Of a stretch of 38,343 nucleotides of DNA, positions 18,819-27,543 are shown in pieces. Position 1 is the first letter of the stretch. Each line of letters begins with the position of its first letter. The notes beneath the pieces were generated by a model. The model saw only the letters and a program-made list of their open reading frames with translations, was not told the origin of the DNA and searched no databases. Source of the DNA: Fidelibacterota bacterium (GTDB taxonomy: Bacteria > Fidelibacterota > UBA2242); contig JADHYC010000001.1 of the NCBI GenBank assembly GCA_016782645.1, positions 80,579 to 118,921 on the forward strand, given 5' to 3'. Position numbers and translations under genes: made by a program.

Positions 18819-20605
18819 TAATTACTCCATGTAATACCAATAGCGGCAGTGCCAGGACCGGCATGAGCACCAAGAGTCGGTGATACAGGAAGTATTGGAA
18901 TATCCTGAACACCAAAATCTCTTCTTAACTGATCAACATAGTACTGTGCAGCTTTCGGAGCTGTCGCGTGTGCAACAATAAACCGGAAGTTTTTTTTATC
19001 TCGAACAAATTCTTTCACGAGTTTAAAAACTTTCTTTAATGAGCCATTATAGCTGAAGCTCTTATCGCAATGTTGGGGTACACCGTTTTCATCAAGATTG
19101 AGAATGGGTTTCAGATGTAGAAGATTTGCGAGTAACCCTTTTGCTTTACTAACGCGTCCACTCTTCATTAAATACTTTAAACTTGGAATATTGACAAAAA
19201 GTTGTGTACGGGGTCTGGCTTCTATTGTCTGGGAAACGACCTCATTATGGTTTTTTCCTTCAGAAATTAATCTGGCAGCTTCTTGAACTACAAATCCTAA
19301 TGTAACAGAAAGAGATTTTCCATCTATCACAGTTATCTTCCTGTCAGGGAAAGATTTTGCAGCATTAACTGCATTCTGATATGTGCCGCTTGATGCGGCT
19401 GTAAGGTGTATAGAAATAATGGAGTCATAGTGAGATAATAAAAAACCATACAAGTTTTTGAAATCGGACGGTGGAGGCTGAGATGTGGTAGGATGGACAG
19501 GTTCATTTTTTAACATTTCATAGAAATATTCTGGCGTGATGGTAATTTTGTCAATATAAGTGGAATGACCGAAGGAAACACGAACCGGCACAATATGAAT
19601 ATCATATTTATCAATAATTCTCTGGGGAAGGTCACATGCTGAATCGGTAACAAGTGCGATAGATGGATGTTTCTTATGAGATACCTGATATTGTTTAAAC
19701 ATATCGTCAGCTTTTTGCTGAAGAAGCGCTCCGCTGTGACGGGCAATTGAAAAAACATCGGCGGGTCTATTAGTATGAATATGCAAACGTGCTTTTTGAG
19801 GTGATCCTGCTATAACAATTGAGTCGCCAAAGTCGTTTATTTTTTTTCTGAGTTCGTTGATATTTATATTTTCACCCTCAATTAAACATTCTGTACAATA
19901 TTGGTACTTGATGTCTTCAGGTGAAATTTCAGTGTGTACTGCTGTTTCAATCTTTGGTGTTTTGGAAAATACGAGGTCTTTAATTTTACCTCTTGATATA
20001 TAATTTTTTATACCCTCTAAAAGGTCAACAAATCCCTGACCGCCAGCATCCACAACTTTAGAAGATTTAAGTATTTCAAGCTTATTTGTTGTTTCTTTTA
20101 AAGATTTCTTTGCTGATTCAAGTGCATGATTCAATAATTCAACAAAGTCAGTTTTTGCGAATCGCTGTTCGTATACGCTTTCTGCCCAATCTTTAATAAC
20201 TGTTAGAATTGTGCCCTCTATAGGTTGTGTTAATGCCTCATAGGCATAATGAACAGCATTTTTTACCACTTCACCGAATTTTTCAGTTGTAACTCTTATT
20301 TCTTTTTTAAGTTCTTCCGAAATTCCGTAGAAATACTGGGCTAATATAACACCGCTGTTACCTCTTGCTCCCAAAAGTGCAGAATCTGCTACTGTTTTGC
20401 TTAAACTGTATATCTTTGGAGAATGGATGTTAGATATAGATTCAACTACAGACTTTAAGGTAGATGCCATGTTCGTCCCGGTATCAGCGTCAGGAACAGG
20501 AAATACATTGATTTTGTTGAGATAATGTTGTCTATCAAAAATTCTCTTTGCACCTGCTGCAATTGCACGTGAAAAACGATTACCATCTATATATTTTATT
20601 CTCAT
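18818..20605 (-). CDS. Fused fatty acid kinase: FakA (DhaL-type) plus FakB (DegV)
   Basis: 595 residues. Residues 1-205 are a DhaL (Dak2) kinase domain with NVFPVPDADTGTNM (metal ligands near Asp39 and Asp41), LGARGNSG (79-84) and DAGGQGF. About 215-310 match the FakA C-terminal part (YCTECLIEG; IHTNRPADV). From about 314 to the end is a complete DegV domain (LVTDSACDLP, TTSQPPPSDF, SSGTYQNA, HATAPKA) of about 280 residues. In Firmicutes, FakA phosphorylates a fatty acid held by the separate DegV protein FakB; here both are in one chain. The product, acyl-phosphate, is the substrate of PlsY, encoded by the next gene with a one-base overlap. The start is ATG at 20605. The fusion reads without a break. 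Confidence 0.92.
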   Translation of the reverse strand: MRIKYIDGNRFSRAIAAGAKRIFDRQHYLNKINVFPVPDADTGTNMASTLKSVVESISNIHSPKIYSLSKTVADSALLGARGNSGVILAQYFYGISEELKKEIRVTTEKFGEVVKNAVHYAYEALTQPIEGTILTVIKDWAESVYEQRFAKTDFVELLNHALESAKKSLKETTNKLEILKSSKVVDAGGQGFVDLLEGIKNYISRGKIKDLVFSKTPKIETAVHTEISPEDIKYQYCTECLIEGENININELRKKINDFGDSIVIAGSPQKARLHIHTNRPADVFSIARHSGALLQQKADDMFKQYQVSHKKHPSIALVTDSACDLPQRIIDKYDIHIVPVRVSFGHSTYIDKITITPEYFYEMLKNEPVHPTTSQPPPSDFKNLYGFLLSHYDSIISIHLTAASSGTYQNAVNAAKSFPDRKITVIDGKSLSVTLGFVVQEAARLISEGKNHNEVVSQTIEARPRTQLFVNIPSLKYLMKSGRVSKAKGLLANLLHLKPILNLDENGVPQHCDKSFSYNGSLKKVFKLVKEFVRDKKNFRFIVAHATAPKAAQYYVDQLRRDFGVQDIPILPVSPTLGAHAGPGTAAIGITWSN

Positions 20606-20760
20606 AAGACAAACTCACTTTGATTAATAATTAAAAATTAACTTATATTTATATCTTAGAAAATCCAAGTAAAATTTTAATTTTAAATTTCTTCTGGGAC
20701 TGAAAAAGGGACAAAAAGTTTTCAGAAAGATGAAAGAGAAAGGTAATTAATACTCTGACT

Positions 20761-20888
20761 AAATTCAAATTGCAAATTGCAAATTTATTTAAATGATTGA
20801 CCTTATTAGTCTAATGGATTCTGCCAACTGGCGGAAAAAGGAGGCTAAAACCCAAATCCAAAATCCAGAATCAAAAATCATCAATCCG
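20761..20888. repeat. 7-nt periodic repeats and small hairpin in the gap before the fatty acid kinase gene
   Basis: In the 295-bp gap between two minus-strand genes, 20761-20785 reads as heptads AAATTCA AATTGCA AATTGCA, and 20854-20888 as AAATCCA AAATCCA GAATCAA AAATCAT CAATCCG. Between them, TCTGCC-AACT-GGCGGA (20820-20835) forms a 6-bp hairpin with one G-U pair. No gene is seen. Confidence 0.55.
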
Positions 20889-20900
20889 TTTGACTAATAC

Positions 20901-21545
20901 TTACTGCCTACTGTCTACTTCTCTTTCATCAGTTTGTTTTTTTACAAAATTCATTTTTAACGGAGCGATTGACCCGGCAGAAATCAATGTCTTTAATCCC
21001 TGTTCAACACTCATTACAGAAGGAATAACCTCATCCTTGGGAATAAAAAGCATCCATCCAGAAGTTGGATTTGGGGTAGTTGGAAGAAATATAGAATAAA
21101 ACTTTGTACCATCTTTTCCTGTTGTCTGTCCAGTAACAAAGCCCATTGTCCAGATACCTTTCCGGGGATACTCAAGAAAAACCACCTTCTCAAAGTTGCT
21201 ACTTGATTTTGAAAAAGCACCTAATATTTGCTTAGTCGTATGATATATTGTCCTTACAAGCGGGATATAATTCAGCCATTTTTCAAAGAAACTTAAAAGT
21301 TTACGACCTATAACATTAGTTATAAATACACCTAAAAAATATATCATAATAAGCGACACTATTAGACCTAAGCCTGGTATGTGGAAACCGAGAAAAGGGT
21401 CTATGATCGGACTCACTATATTATCAAAAAATATAATAAATAGTTTTACAATATAAATAGTGATTGCAATAGGTATAAGTGCAAGAATTCCCGCAAGGAA
21501 TTTATTCCTTAAAACTGTTTTAAACTTCTTCCAGAATTTACTCAT
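20901..21545 (-). CDS. DUF502 family membrane protein
   Basis: 214 residues. Two membrane helices lie near the N-terminus (FLAGILALIPIAITIYIVKLF; LGLIVSLIMIYFLGVFITNVI). They are followed by the DUF502 cytoplasmic core with VRTIYHTTKQILGAF, EKVVFLEYPRKGIWTMGFVTG and FLPTTPNPTSGWMLFIPKDEV. The family is related to the plant LIKE-COV proteins; its function in bacteria is unknown. It starts 14 bp after the M55 peptidase stop on the same strand and is probably co-transcribed. The last residues (REVDSRQ) are encoded by a 7-nt-periodic tract that continues a repeat-rich spacer, so the extreme C-terminus may be a recent addition. Confidence 0.9.
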   Translation of the reverse strand: MSKFWKKFKTVLRNKFLAGILALIPIAITIYIVKLFIIFFDNIVSPIIDPFLGFHIPGLGLIVSLIMIYFLGVFITNVIGRKLLSFFEKWLNYIPLVRTIYHTTKQILGAFSKSSSNFEKVVFLEYPRKGIWTMGFVTGQTTGKDGTKFYSIFLPTTPNPTSGWMLFIPKDEVIPSVMSVEQGLKTLISAGSIAPLKMNFVKKQTDEREVDSRQ

Positions 21546-21559
21546 TCTTTAACTCTTCC

Positions 21560-22387
21560 TTATTTTAGATAATTTGCCGATGCAATTGTTTGAATGGCAA
21601 TAAAAGCACGATAAGTTGTTATATAGTCATCACTTACAAATCTTAGTGTGGAATCATCAACACGTTTTGTACCGGGAATTCTTAAGGCAATGTCTACCAT
21701 TTGTGTCTCTTTAAGAGTAACATCAAGAATATAAGGTGGATCGATCTTGAATGGTTTTATGTTTGATTTAAAGACCTTCTCTATAGATTCTTTATAATCT
21801 TTTGCAATTTTTTCAGGATGAAACATCATTCCTGCCGAACGAGTAATACCAATCTTTGTAACAACTGATCGGGTACCGGTCTTTAATTCAGTGACCTCTT
21901 CAGCAACTTTATCATCCCCACTTACAAGAAGTACAGGTACATTCTTTGACCCGGCAAATGCCGCATTTAATGTTGTCTCGCCTGTACATATTCCATTAAG
22001 TGTAACTTTTATAATAGAATCTGAATACGTATGTGAAAGCACTGCATTTGATAAGCCACTTTTTCCATGATAACCGATAAATACAGCACCATCAAATTCT
22101 GAAGTAATTCCTTCCATCATCGAATCTGTTTTGTGAGTGCCTGAAATAAGAGAAACATTAGATGATAACTCATCAATACGAAGATTCATCATATAATGGT
22201 GAGAATCATTCACTACTATATCTTCCACACCCTTTTTTAAAAATATATCAATAACTGTATTGAGTTCGCGGGTCATCATTTTTCTTCCCCATTCATAAAA
22301 AACATCACCAATTTCTCGATGACGATCGCTACAAATTCCGGTAATACCTTCCATGTCACAAGAAATGTATATTCTCTTCACATTCAT
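21560..22387 (-). CDS. M55 family D-aminopeptidase (DppA-like)
   Basis: 275 residues, the size of B. subtilis DppA, a zinc D-aminopeptidase that frees D-alanine from short peptides. Metal-binding motifs are visible: CDMEG (Asp11, Glu13), VNDSHH (His63), IGYHGKSG and CTGETTLNA. A GDDKVAEE segment and the ISRSA/ITRSA-like motif match DppA as well. No signal peptide is seen, so it should act in the cytoplasm. A role in recycling cell-wall peptides or using D-amino-acid peptides is inferred from the family. It begins a minus-strand pair with the DUF502 gene and is divergent from the patatin gene, with 58 bp between the starts. Confidence 0.9.
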   Translation of the reverse strand: MNVKRIYISCDMEGITGICSDRHREIGDVFYEWGRKMMTRELNTVIDIFLKKGVEDIVVNDSHHYMMNLRIDELSSNVSLISGTHKTDSMMEGITSEFDGAVFIGYHGKSGLSNAVLSHTYSDSIIKVTLNGICTGETTLNAAFAGSKNVPVLLVSGDDKVAEEVTELKTGTRSVVTKIGITRSAGMMFHPEKIAKDYKESIEKVFKSNIKPFKIDPPYILDVTLKETQMVDIALRIPGTKRVDDSTLRFVSDDYITTYRAFIAIQTIASANYLK

Positions 22388-22445
22388 CCTCCATTCTTTT
22401 CGTAAATTAGGCTAACGGCATCCAAGATTCAAGGAGATTAATCTA

Positions 22446-24674
22446 ATGATTCTCGTTTTTTTAACTAATCCTTTTTTAAGTCGTCTCTTTTATTTAGCTT
22501 TAAATATGTTTAAGGTAGTTTTAAAATATTTCCATTTATCGCTCGTAATTTTAACTGTTATCAGTTCTTTTAATTTTACATTTATTTTCGCTGATGAAAA
22601 TACAAAACAAAAAACGGCGCTCGTTTTAAGCGGAGGAGGTGCCCGTGGGTTTGCACATATTGGTGTTATCAGAGCACTTGAAGAAATTGGCTTTTACCCC
22701 GACCTAATAGTTGGTACAAGTATGGGTGCAGTTATTGGAGCCCTTTATGCTTGTGGTAATACACCGGATGAGATTGAGCGTTATATGAAGGGGACGAAAT
22801 GGACAAAACTTTTTTCCCCGAAACCCTATCGGGAAATAGAATTTATCTCACAAAAAATGGGTGAACTTCCATATCTTTTTTCATTGCGTCTTGATAAACA
22901 TTTCAATGTAATATTTCCTAAAAACCTATTAACAACACAATCATTTCAGGAACGGATTTTCCAAATGACTATCTACCCGGAATATGCCGCCGGTGGAAAT
23001 TTTGATAGTCTTGCAATTCCATTTCGAGCTGTAGCTACCAATATCAAAACCGGAAAATCTGTTATTCTAAGTCATGGTAGTTTACCGAAGACTGTATCTG
23101 GAAGTTCGGCATTTCCAATAGTTTTAGCACCGGTAACTTTAGATTCCTTTCTTCTTGTTGATGGTGGATTAACAAATAATGTTCCCATAGATGTAGCAAA
23201 GGATATGGGAGTTGATTTTATTGTGGCTGTCGATGTAGGTAGTAAGTTATTTAATCTTGGAAACAATATTGATCCGTTAACGTTTTTCGGGCAAACTGTT
23301 AATATTCTCGCTTATCTGTCAGACACTAAAAACATAGAGCTTGCCGATGTACTTATTCGTCCAAACCTGGGAACTATTACATCTACAAACTTTGACTCAA
23401 TTAATGTTTTAATTCAAAAAGGATATGAAGAAACAGAAATGTATCTAGATAAAATTCGACCTTATGGAAATAGAAATCATCCATCTCCTGATTTTTTATC
23501 AGCATCGATTGATAGACTAAACCATACAAGAATCAGAAAAATACATTTTGTAAATAACCAGGAAACAAAATCCTTTGTATTGAAACGGGAAATGTGTCTG
23601 AGCGAGGGCGATTTATGGAATTTGGCTTTTGCGAAGAGAAGTGTCAAAAACCTCTTCAGTACCGGGTTGTTTAAAAATGTTTATATATCTCTTGACAAAA
23701 TCTCTGAAGACTCAGCTGACTTAATTGTGGAAGTAGAAGAAGACGTTAAAACTCGGTTTTCTTTTGGAACCCGTTATGATAGCGAAAAAAAGGCAAAGGC
23801 TTTCATTTCTGCAAAATACAGAAATTTATTTGAAGTGGGAATTGATAATAAACTCTATCTAATTGCAAGCGATCAGTACCGAAGATTGGCTTGGGATTTG
23901 AGAAATTCGAGAATTTTTACTACTACGCTAACCGGTTACTTTTCTCTCTATAGTGAGTATGAAAATATCCCCCTTTATAAAAAAAGCAAACGTATTACTT
24001 TTGCTGAATTTTCACGTAGTGGATTTGAAGCTAACGCCGGAGTTCAAGTAAGGAGAGTAGGACTCACTTCAGTAGGAATAAAATATGAACACGTGAGTAT
24101 TGATTCAGTCTTACACAATATTCCTCTAAGTAAGTACGGGGTGGGTAGTGTTATTTTTCGTATTTTAGTTGAAAATACTGATCACTATGATCTACCAACT
24201 AAGGGTAGGGTTAATAAGATTTTTTTTGAACATTCAATTTCAGAAGATGAACTAAAGCATTTTGATAAAATTTCTGTTGAATCTACTGTATATGAAACAT
24301 ATAGTGAAAAATATACTTTTTCTACACATCTAAGGCTTGGATATTTAACTTCTTCACTTTCTTACTTTGAACTCTTCCGATTGGGAGGTGTGTCATCTTT
24401 ACCAGGATACCATCAGGATGAACTCTGGGGAAAACTCGTTCTTGCATTGGGTTTAGGATGCCGTGCCCCGCTGACCTCAGGTTCTTACTATAGGTTTCAC
24501 TTAATGTGTGGGAATGTTTGGGATAGTATCGAAGATTTCAATTGGAAAGAACTTAAAGTCGGGTTCAGGGCAGGTATTTTAGTTCCAACGCCAATTGGAC
24601 CTATTACGACAGATTACGGGTTTGATTTAAGTGGACATAGACTCCTATATTTTTCAATTGGGCACCATTTTTAG
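22446..24674 (+). CDS. Patatin-like phospholipase fused to POTRA and BamA-type barrel
   Basis: 742 residues. After an N-terminal hydrophobic export signal, residues 57-260 are a patatin domain. It has the oxyanion motif GGGARG (63-68), the nucleophile GTSMG (Ser92) and the partner DGG (Asp239), so the catalytic dyad is complete. A POTRA-like segment (about 350-425; IRKIHFVNN, LFKNVYISL) and a C-terminal outer-membrane barrel (about 430-742; SLPGYHQDELWG, ending in SIGHHF) follow. This layout is that of type Vd secretion proteins such as PlpD, in which the barrel delivers the lipase to the cell surface or outside. AAGGAG at 22431-22436 supports the start at 22446. Met21 (22506) would give a shorter, more classical signal peptide but lacks a ribosome-binding site. 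Confidence 0.93.
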   Translation: MILVFLTNPFLSRLFYLALNMFKVVLKYFHLSLVILTVISSFNFTFIFADENTKQKTALVLSGGGARGFAHIGVIRALEEIGFYPDLIVGTSMGAVIGALYACGNTPDEIERYMKGTKWTKLFSPKPYREIEFISQKMGELPYLFSLRLDKHFNVIFPKNLLTTQSFQERIFQMTIYPEYAAGGNFDSLAIPFRAVATNIKTGKSVILSHGSLPKTVSGSSAFPIVLAPVTLDSFLLVDGGLTNNVPIDVAKDMGVDFIVAVDVGSKLFNLGNNIDPLTFFGQTVNILAYLSDTKNIELADVLIRPNLGTITSTNFDSINVLIQKGYEETEMYLDKIRPYGNRNHPSPDFLSASIDRLNHTRIRKIHFVNNQETKSFVLKREMCLSEGDLWNLAFAKRSVKNLFSTGLFKNVYISLDKISEDSADLIVEVEEDVKTRFSFGTRYDSEKKAKAFISAKYRNLFEVGIDNKLYLIASDQYRRLAWDLRNSRIFTTTLTGYFSLYSEYENIPLYKKSKRITFAEFSRSGFEANAGVQVRRVGLTSVGIKYEHVSIDSVLHNIPLSKYGVGSVIFRILVENTDHYDLPTKGRVNKIFFEHSISEDELKHFDKISVESTVYETYSEKYTFSTHLRLGYLTSSLSYFELFRLGGVSSLPGYHQDELWGKLVLALGLGCRAPLTSGSYYRFHLMCGNVWDSIEDFNWKELKVGFRAGILVPTPIGPITTDYGFDLSGHRLLYFSIGHHF

Positions 24675-24686
24675 TCGAGAAATAAA

Positions 24687-24727
24687 CTGTTCTGCTGTTT
24701 TAGACCGAGTTATTTACCGCTGAACAG
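24687..24727. terminator. Hairpin between convergent genes, possible bidirectional terminator
   Basis: CTGTTCTGC (24687-24695) pairs with GCTGAACAG (24719-24727) with one mismatch, across a 23-base loop. It lies between the ends of the patatin gene and the amidohydrolase gene. No clean T tract follows, so the call is tentative. Confidence 0.3.
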
Positions 24728-24771
24728 AATGATCAATAATTATATTAATCTGAAACTAAGGCAATGAATTC

Positions 24772-26196
24772 TTACAGTCTGGGGCGTGTCAGTTGTTTCC
24801 CTGTTCGTTGTTCTGCATCTTTTACCATTTGGTTGGAAATTCGCTGATGCTTTTGGATTAAAGAGGGTTCCTCAATATCTTTTAACTTTCCCTCTGCTAC
24901 AACTACTTTTCCATTTACGATAACCCAATCAACAGGATTCATACTCACTGAAAATATTATTGCAGCAAGTGGGTCATGCTGACCACCTGAATATTCCAGT
25001 CTATCAATTGAAATAAGATTTATATCAGCACATTTTCCCGGAGCAATCTGACCGATATCATCTCTTCCTAGAACAGCAGCACCACCTCGAGTAGCCATCC
25101 ATAGAATATCGTCAACCGTAAGCCAATTTTCCCTTGATCTAAGATGTGATAGTAATAAAGCATTTCGAAGTTCGATCAGCATATTTGAAGAATCATTTGA
25201 GGCAGAACCGTCAACAGCCAAACTTACATTTGCACCCGCATCTATCATTTCGTGGATTCTGGCAATGCCGGAGCCTAATCTCATATTGGAACTCGGACAG
25301 TGAGAGATTCCCATTCCAGTATCACCGATTTCATTGATTTCTTCATCATTAAGGTATATAGCATGAGCAAGCCATACATTTGCTCTTGCCCAGCCGAAAT
25401 TTTTTATTAGTTCAAATGGTCTTATGCCATAATTTTTTAAACAAAATTCCTGCTCTTCGAGTGTTTCCGCAAGATGTGTGTGTATCTGTAAATTGTATTC
25501 ATCAGAAAATTGAACGGTTTCCCTCATTAATTCAGGGGTAACTGAAAAAGGTGAGCAGGGTGCTAAGGAAATCCTTATCATTGCACCGAATGAATCATTG
25601 TGGTATAGTTTTATTAATCTTTTAATATCTTGCATAATTTCTGATTCGCTTTGAATGACATCTTCCGGTGGTAAGCCGCCTACCGACTTACCTAGCGACA
25701 TAGAGCCTCTTGTTGGCTGAAAACGAATTCCCATTTCTTTAGCAGCTTTGATTTCCTCATCTATTAAGTGAGAATTTGAAGATTTTGGGAATAGATAAAG
25801 ATGGTCTGAAGTAGTTGTACAGCCTGATTTTAAAAGTTCAGCGATTCCAAGTTTTGCACTGATATAAGTGCCTTCAGCAGTTAATTCTCTCCAGATTTCA
25901 TAGTTTGTTAAAAGCCAGTCGAAAAGAGGAGTTTCCTGAGTAGAAAAAATATTTCTTGTTAAAGTCTGGAACAGATGGTGATGAGTGTTTATAAATCCCG
26001 GTAACACGAGCATTCGACTTGCATCAATTTCTATGTCCGCTTTGCAATCAAAAGAATCCTTTCCTATGGATTTAATTATACCATTTTCAATATAAATATA
26101 CCCGCCAGTGAAAGTCTTAATCCGACCATTTGAAGGTCTATCACTATTCATGGGAGCACAACAGAAGGGATTTTTAATGAGAATTGATTTTGGCAT
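24772..26196 (-). CDS. Amidohydrolase, probably 8-oxoguanine deaminase-like
   Basis: 474 residues of the amidohydrolase superfamily, ATZ/TRZ-type deaminase branch. Metal and catalytic residues are visible: His72 and His74 in INTHHHLF, His241-x2-Glu244 in HTHLAET, His278 in WLAHAIYL and Asp329 in AVDGSASNDSSNM. The segments CPSSNMRLGSG and VDGSASNDSSN are those I associate with 8-oxoguanine deaminases, which clear an oxidised purine base; guanine, cytosine or s-triazine-type substrates are possible alternatives. The C-terminus has the usual small beta domain (APGKCADINLISID; VDWVIVNGKVVV). AAGGA 7 bases before the ATG supports the start. It stands alone on the minus strand, with the tRNA gene behind it. 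Confidence 0.85.
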   Translation of the reverse strand: MPKSILIKNPFCCAPMNSDRPSNGRIKTFTGGYIYIENGIIKSIGKDSFDCKADIEIDASRMLVLPGFINTHHHLFQTLTRNIFSTQETPLFDWLLTNYEIWRELTAEGTYISAKLGIAELLKSGCTTTSDHLYLFPKSSNSHLIDEEIKAAKEMGIRFQPTRGSMSLGKSVGGLPPEDVIQSESEIMQDIKRLIKLYHNDSFGAMIRISLAPCSPFSVTPELMRETVQFSDEYNLQIHTHLAETLEEQEFCLKNYGIRPFELIKNFGWARANVWLAHAIYLNDEEINEIGDTGMGISHCPSSNMRLGSGIARIHEMIDAGANVSLAVDGSASNDSSNMLIELRNALLLSHLRSRENWLTVDDILWMATRGGAAVLGRDDIGQIAPGKCADINLISIDRLEYSGGQHDPLAAIIFSVSMNPVDWVIVNGKVVVAEGKLKDIEEPSLIQKHQRISNQMVKDAEQRTGKQLTRPRL

Positions 26197-26346
26197 GATC
26201 TAATCCTTTTTATCTAAATTTTATAGAGTCAATTTTACTTTGCTTTCTGTTATTTTCAATTCTATTGGTAAAATGTATAAAATAGAATTTTTTATTGAAA
26301 GAAAATTCATTAACAGAATATTTTTACCAAGTGAGTGTTATAGATG

Positions 26347-26375
26347 TTGTTTCGAGAAAAATGAATTATTATATT
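26347..26375 (+). promoter_or_regulatory. Candidate sigma-70-type promoter of the tRNA gene
   Basis: TTGTTT (26347-26352) and TATATT (26370-26375) are separated by exactly 17 bases and lie 21 bases before the tRNA 5' end. The spacing is ideal; the sequence is otherwise AT-rich, so chance is possible. Confidence 0.45.
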
Positions 26376-26396
26376 TTGTCGCTGTTTGTCATTTGA

Positions 26397-26470
26397 GGCG
26401 GTGTAGCTCAGCTGGTTAGAGCAGCGGAATCATAATCCGCGTGTCCGGGGTTCGAGTCCCTGCACCGCTA
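26397..26470 (+). tRNA. tRNA with CAU anticodon, probably elongator tRNA-Met
   Basis: A full cloverleaf of 74 bases. The acceptor is GGCGGTG (26397-26403) with CACCGCT (26463-26469), discriminator A26470. The D stem is GCTC/GAGC, the anticodon stem GCGGA/TCCGC with loop ATCATAA, the variable loop GTGTC, and the T arm CGGGG-TTCGAGT-CCCTG. The anticodon is CAU. It has neither the unpaired first base nor the three G-C anticodon-stem pairs of an initiator. An Ile2 (lysidine) tRNA cannot be fully excluded. The first acceptor pair is G-U, and CCA is not encoded (the DNA reads CAA after the discriminator). Confidence 0.95.
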
Positions 26471-26478
26471 CAATTATT

Positions 26479-26519
26479 AAGTCCTTTATAACCTGTGAAT
26501 TATGGGGGACTTTTTTTTT
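26479..26519 (+). terminator. Intrinsic terminator of the tRNA gene
   Basis: AAGTCCTTTATAA (26479-26491) pairs over 13 positions, three as G-U, with TTATGGGGGACTT (26500-26512). The loop has 8 bases, and a run of nine T follows (26511-26519). It begins 9 bases after the tRNA. Confidence 0.85.
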
Positions 26520-26653
26520 CTGAATCATTTATACATATTGCGCATATTCAAATAATTGATGGAAATTATAAATCCTATAAAGTATCTTACGGCAATTGAT
26601 GGAAATGATATTTTCCATTTTTTTATTAATAGATATAAAGATTGAGGGGGAAA

Positions 26654-27385
26654 TTGGTAATAATAAGGAAATCCGTTCTTAAAATTGATGGTATAGGAAA
26701 GATTCTATTAGAATATAGCAAACGTGCAAGGAATGTTAATATCTCTGTGAAACCGTATAAAGGAGTTCGCATTGCTGTTCCTTATGGAGTGTCGTTAAAA
26801 TCTGCTGAAAAATTTGTCTATTCTAAATTAAATTGGATTAGAAAAAACCTCGAGAGGGTGAAACAATATGAAAGTAAAAAAATTACTTATGATGGATCAA
26901 AGGTTATAACAACACGTCGTCATATATTGAGTTTCACAGCAATAAATACTGAAAGGTTCTCAATTTTGATTAAAGATGGTATTGTGAATATTCGATATCC
27001 TGAATCGCTCCAGATAACAGATAGAAGAGTTCAAAGAGCCATCCAGGTCGGAATTGTTGAAGCATATAGGATAGAAGCAAAAGAATATTTGCCAAGAAGA
27101 GTTGAATATTTAGCTAATAAGCATGGATTTATTTACAACAAGGTTTTTATTAAAAATATGAAATCACGGTGGGGAAGTTGTTCTTCGAAAAACAATATAA
27201 ATCTAAATCTTCAATTAATGCGACTTCCTGACGAGTTGATAGATTATGTTATCTTACATGAATTGGGACATACTAAGGTAAAAAATCATAGCCTGGATTT
27301 TTGGGTGATTTTAAACAATGTATTAAAAAATGCACAGGATAAAAGAAGAGATCTTAAGAAGTATAGTATGTCATTTATTCCATAA
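26654..27385 (+). CDS. YgjP-type zinc metallopeptidase (M48/DUF45 family)
   Basis: About 243 residues. The catalytic motif is YVILHELGHTKVKNHSLDFW, with two zinc histidines and the catalytic glutamate in HELGH and a further histidine six residues on. SRWGSCSSKNNINLNLQLM just before it is the hallmark of the YgjP/SprT-like DUF45 family. No membrane helix is seen, so it is cytoplasmic; physiological substrates are not established. The frame opens at TTG 26642, but GAGG (26644-26647) stands 6 bases before a second TTG at 26654, which I take as the start. It follows the tRNA terminator by about 120 bp. The next gene begins 158 bp downstream. Confidence 0.88.
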   Translation: MVIIRKSVLKIDGIGKILLEYSKRARNVNISVKPYKGVRIAVPYGVSLKSAEKFVYSKLNWIRKNLERVKQYESKKITYDGSKVITTRRHILSFTAINTERFSILIKDGIVNIRYPESLQITDRRVQRAIQVGIVEAYRIEAKEYLPRRVEYLANKHGFIYNKVFIKNMKSRWGSCSSKNNINLNLQLMRLPDELIDYVILHELGHTKVKNHSLDFWVILNNVLKNAQDKRRDLKKYSMSFIP

Positions 27386-27543
27386 TTAATTAACCTAGAT
27401 ACCAATACACATTTTCAATAAAGTTTTTATAACTAAAATAATTTAAGTAAAATGTTTTTTATTTCATCAATAAGTAATAATTTATTATCCATGATTATCT
27501 ATATGTAACATGACTATTAATTTTTTAAAATTGGAGGTTAAAA

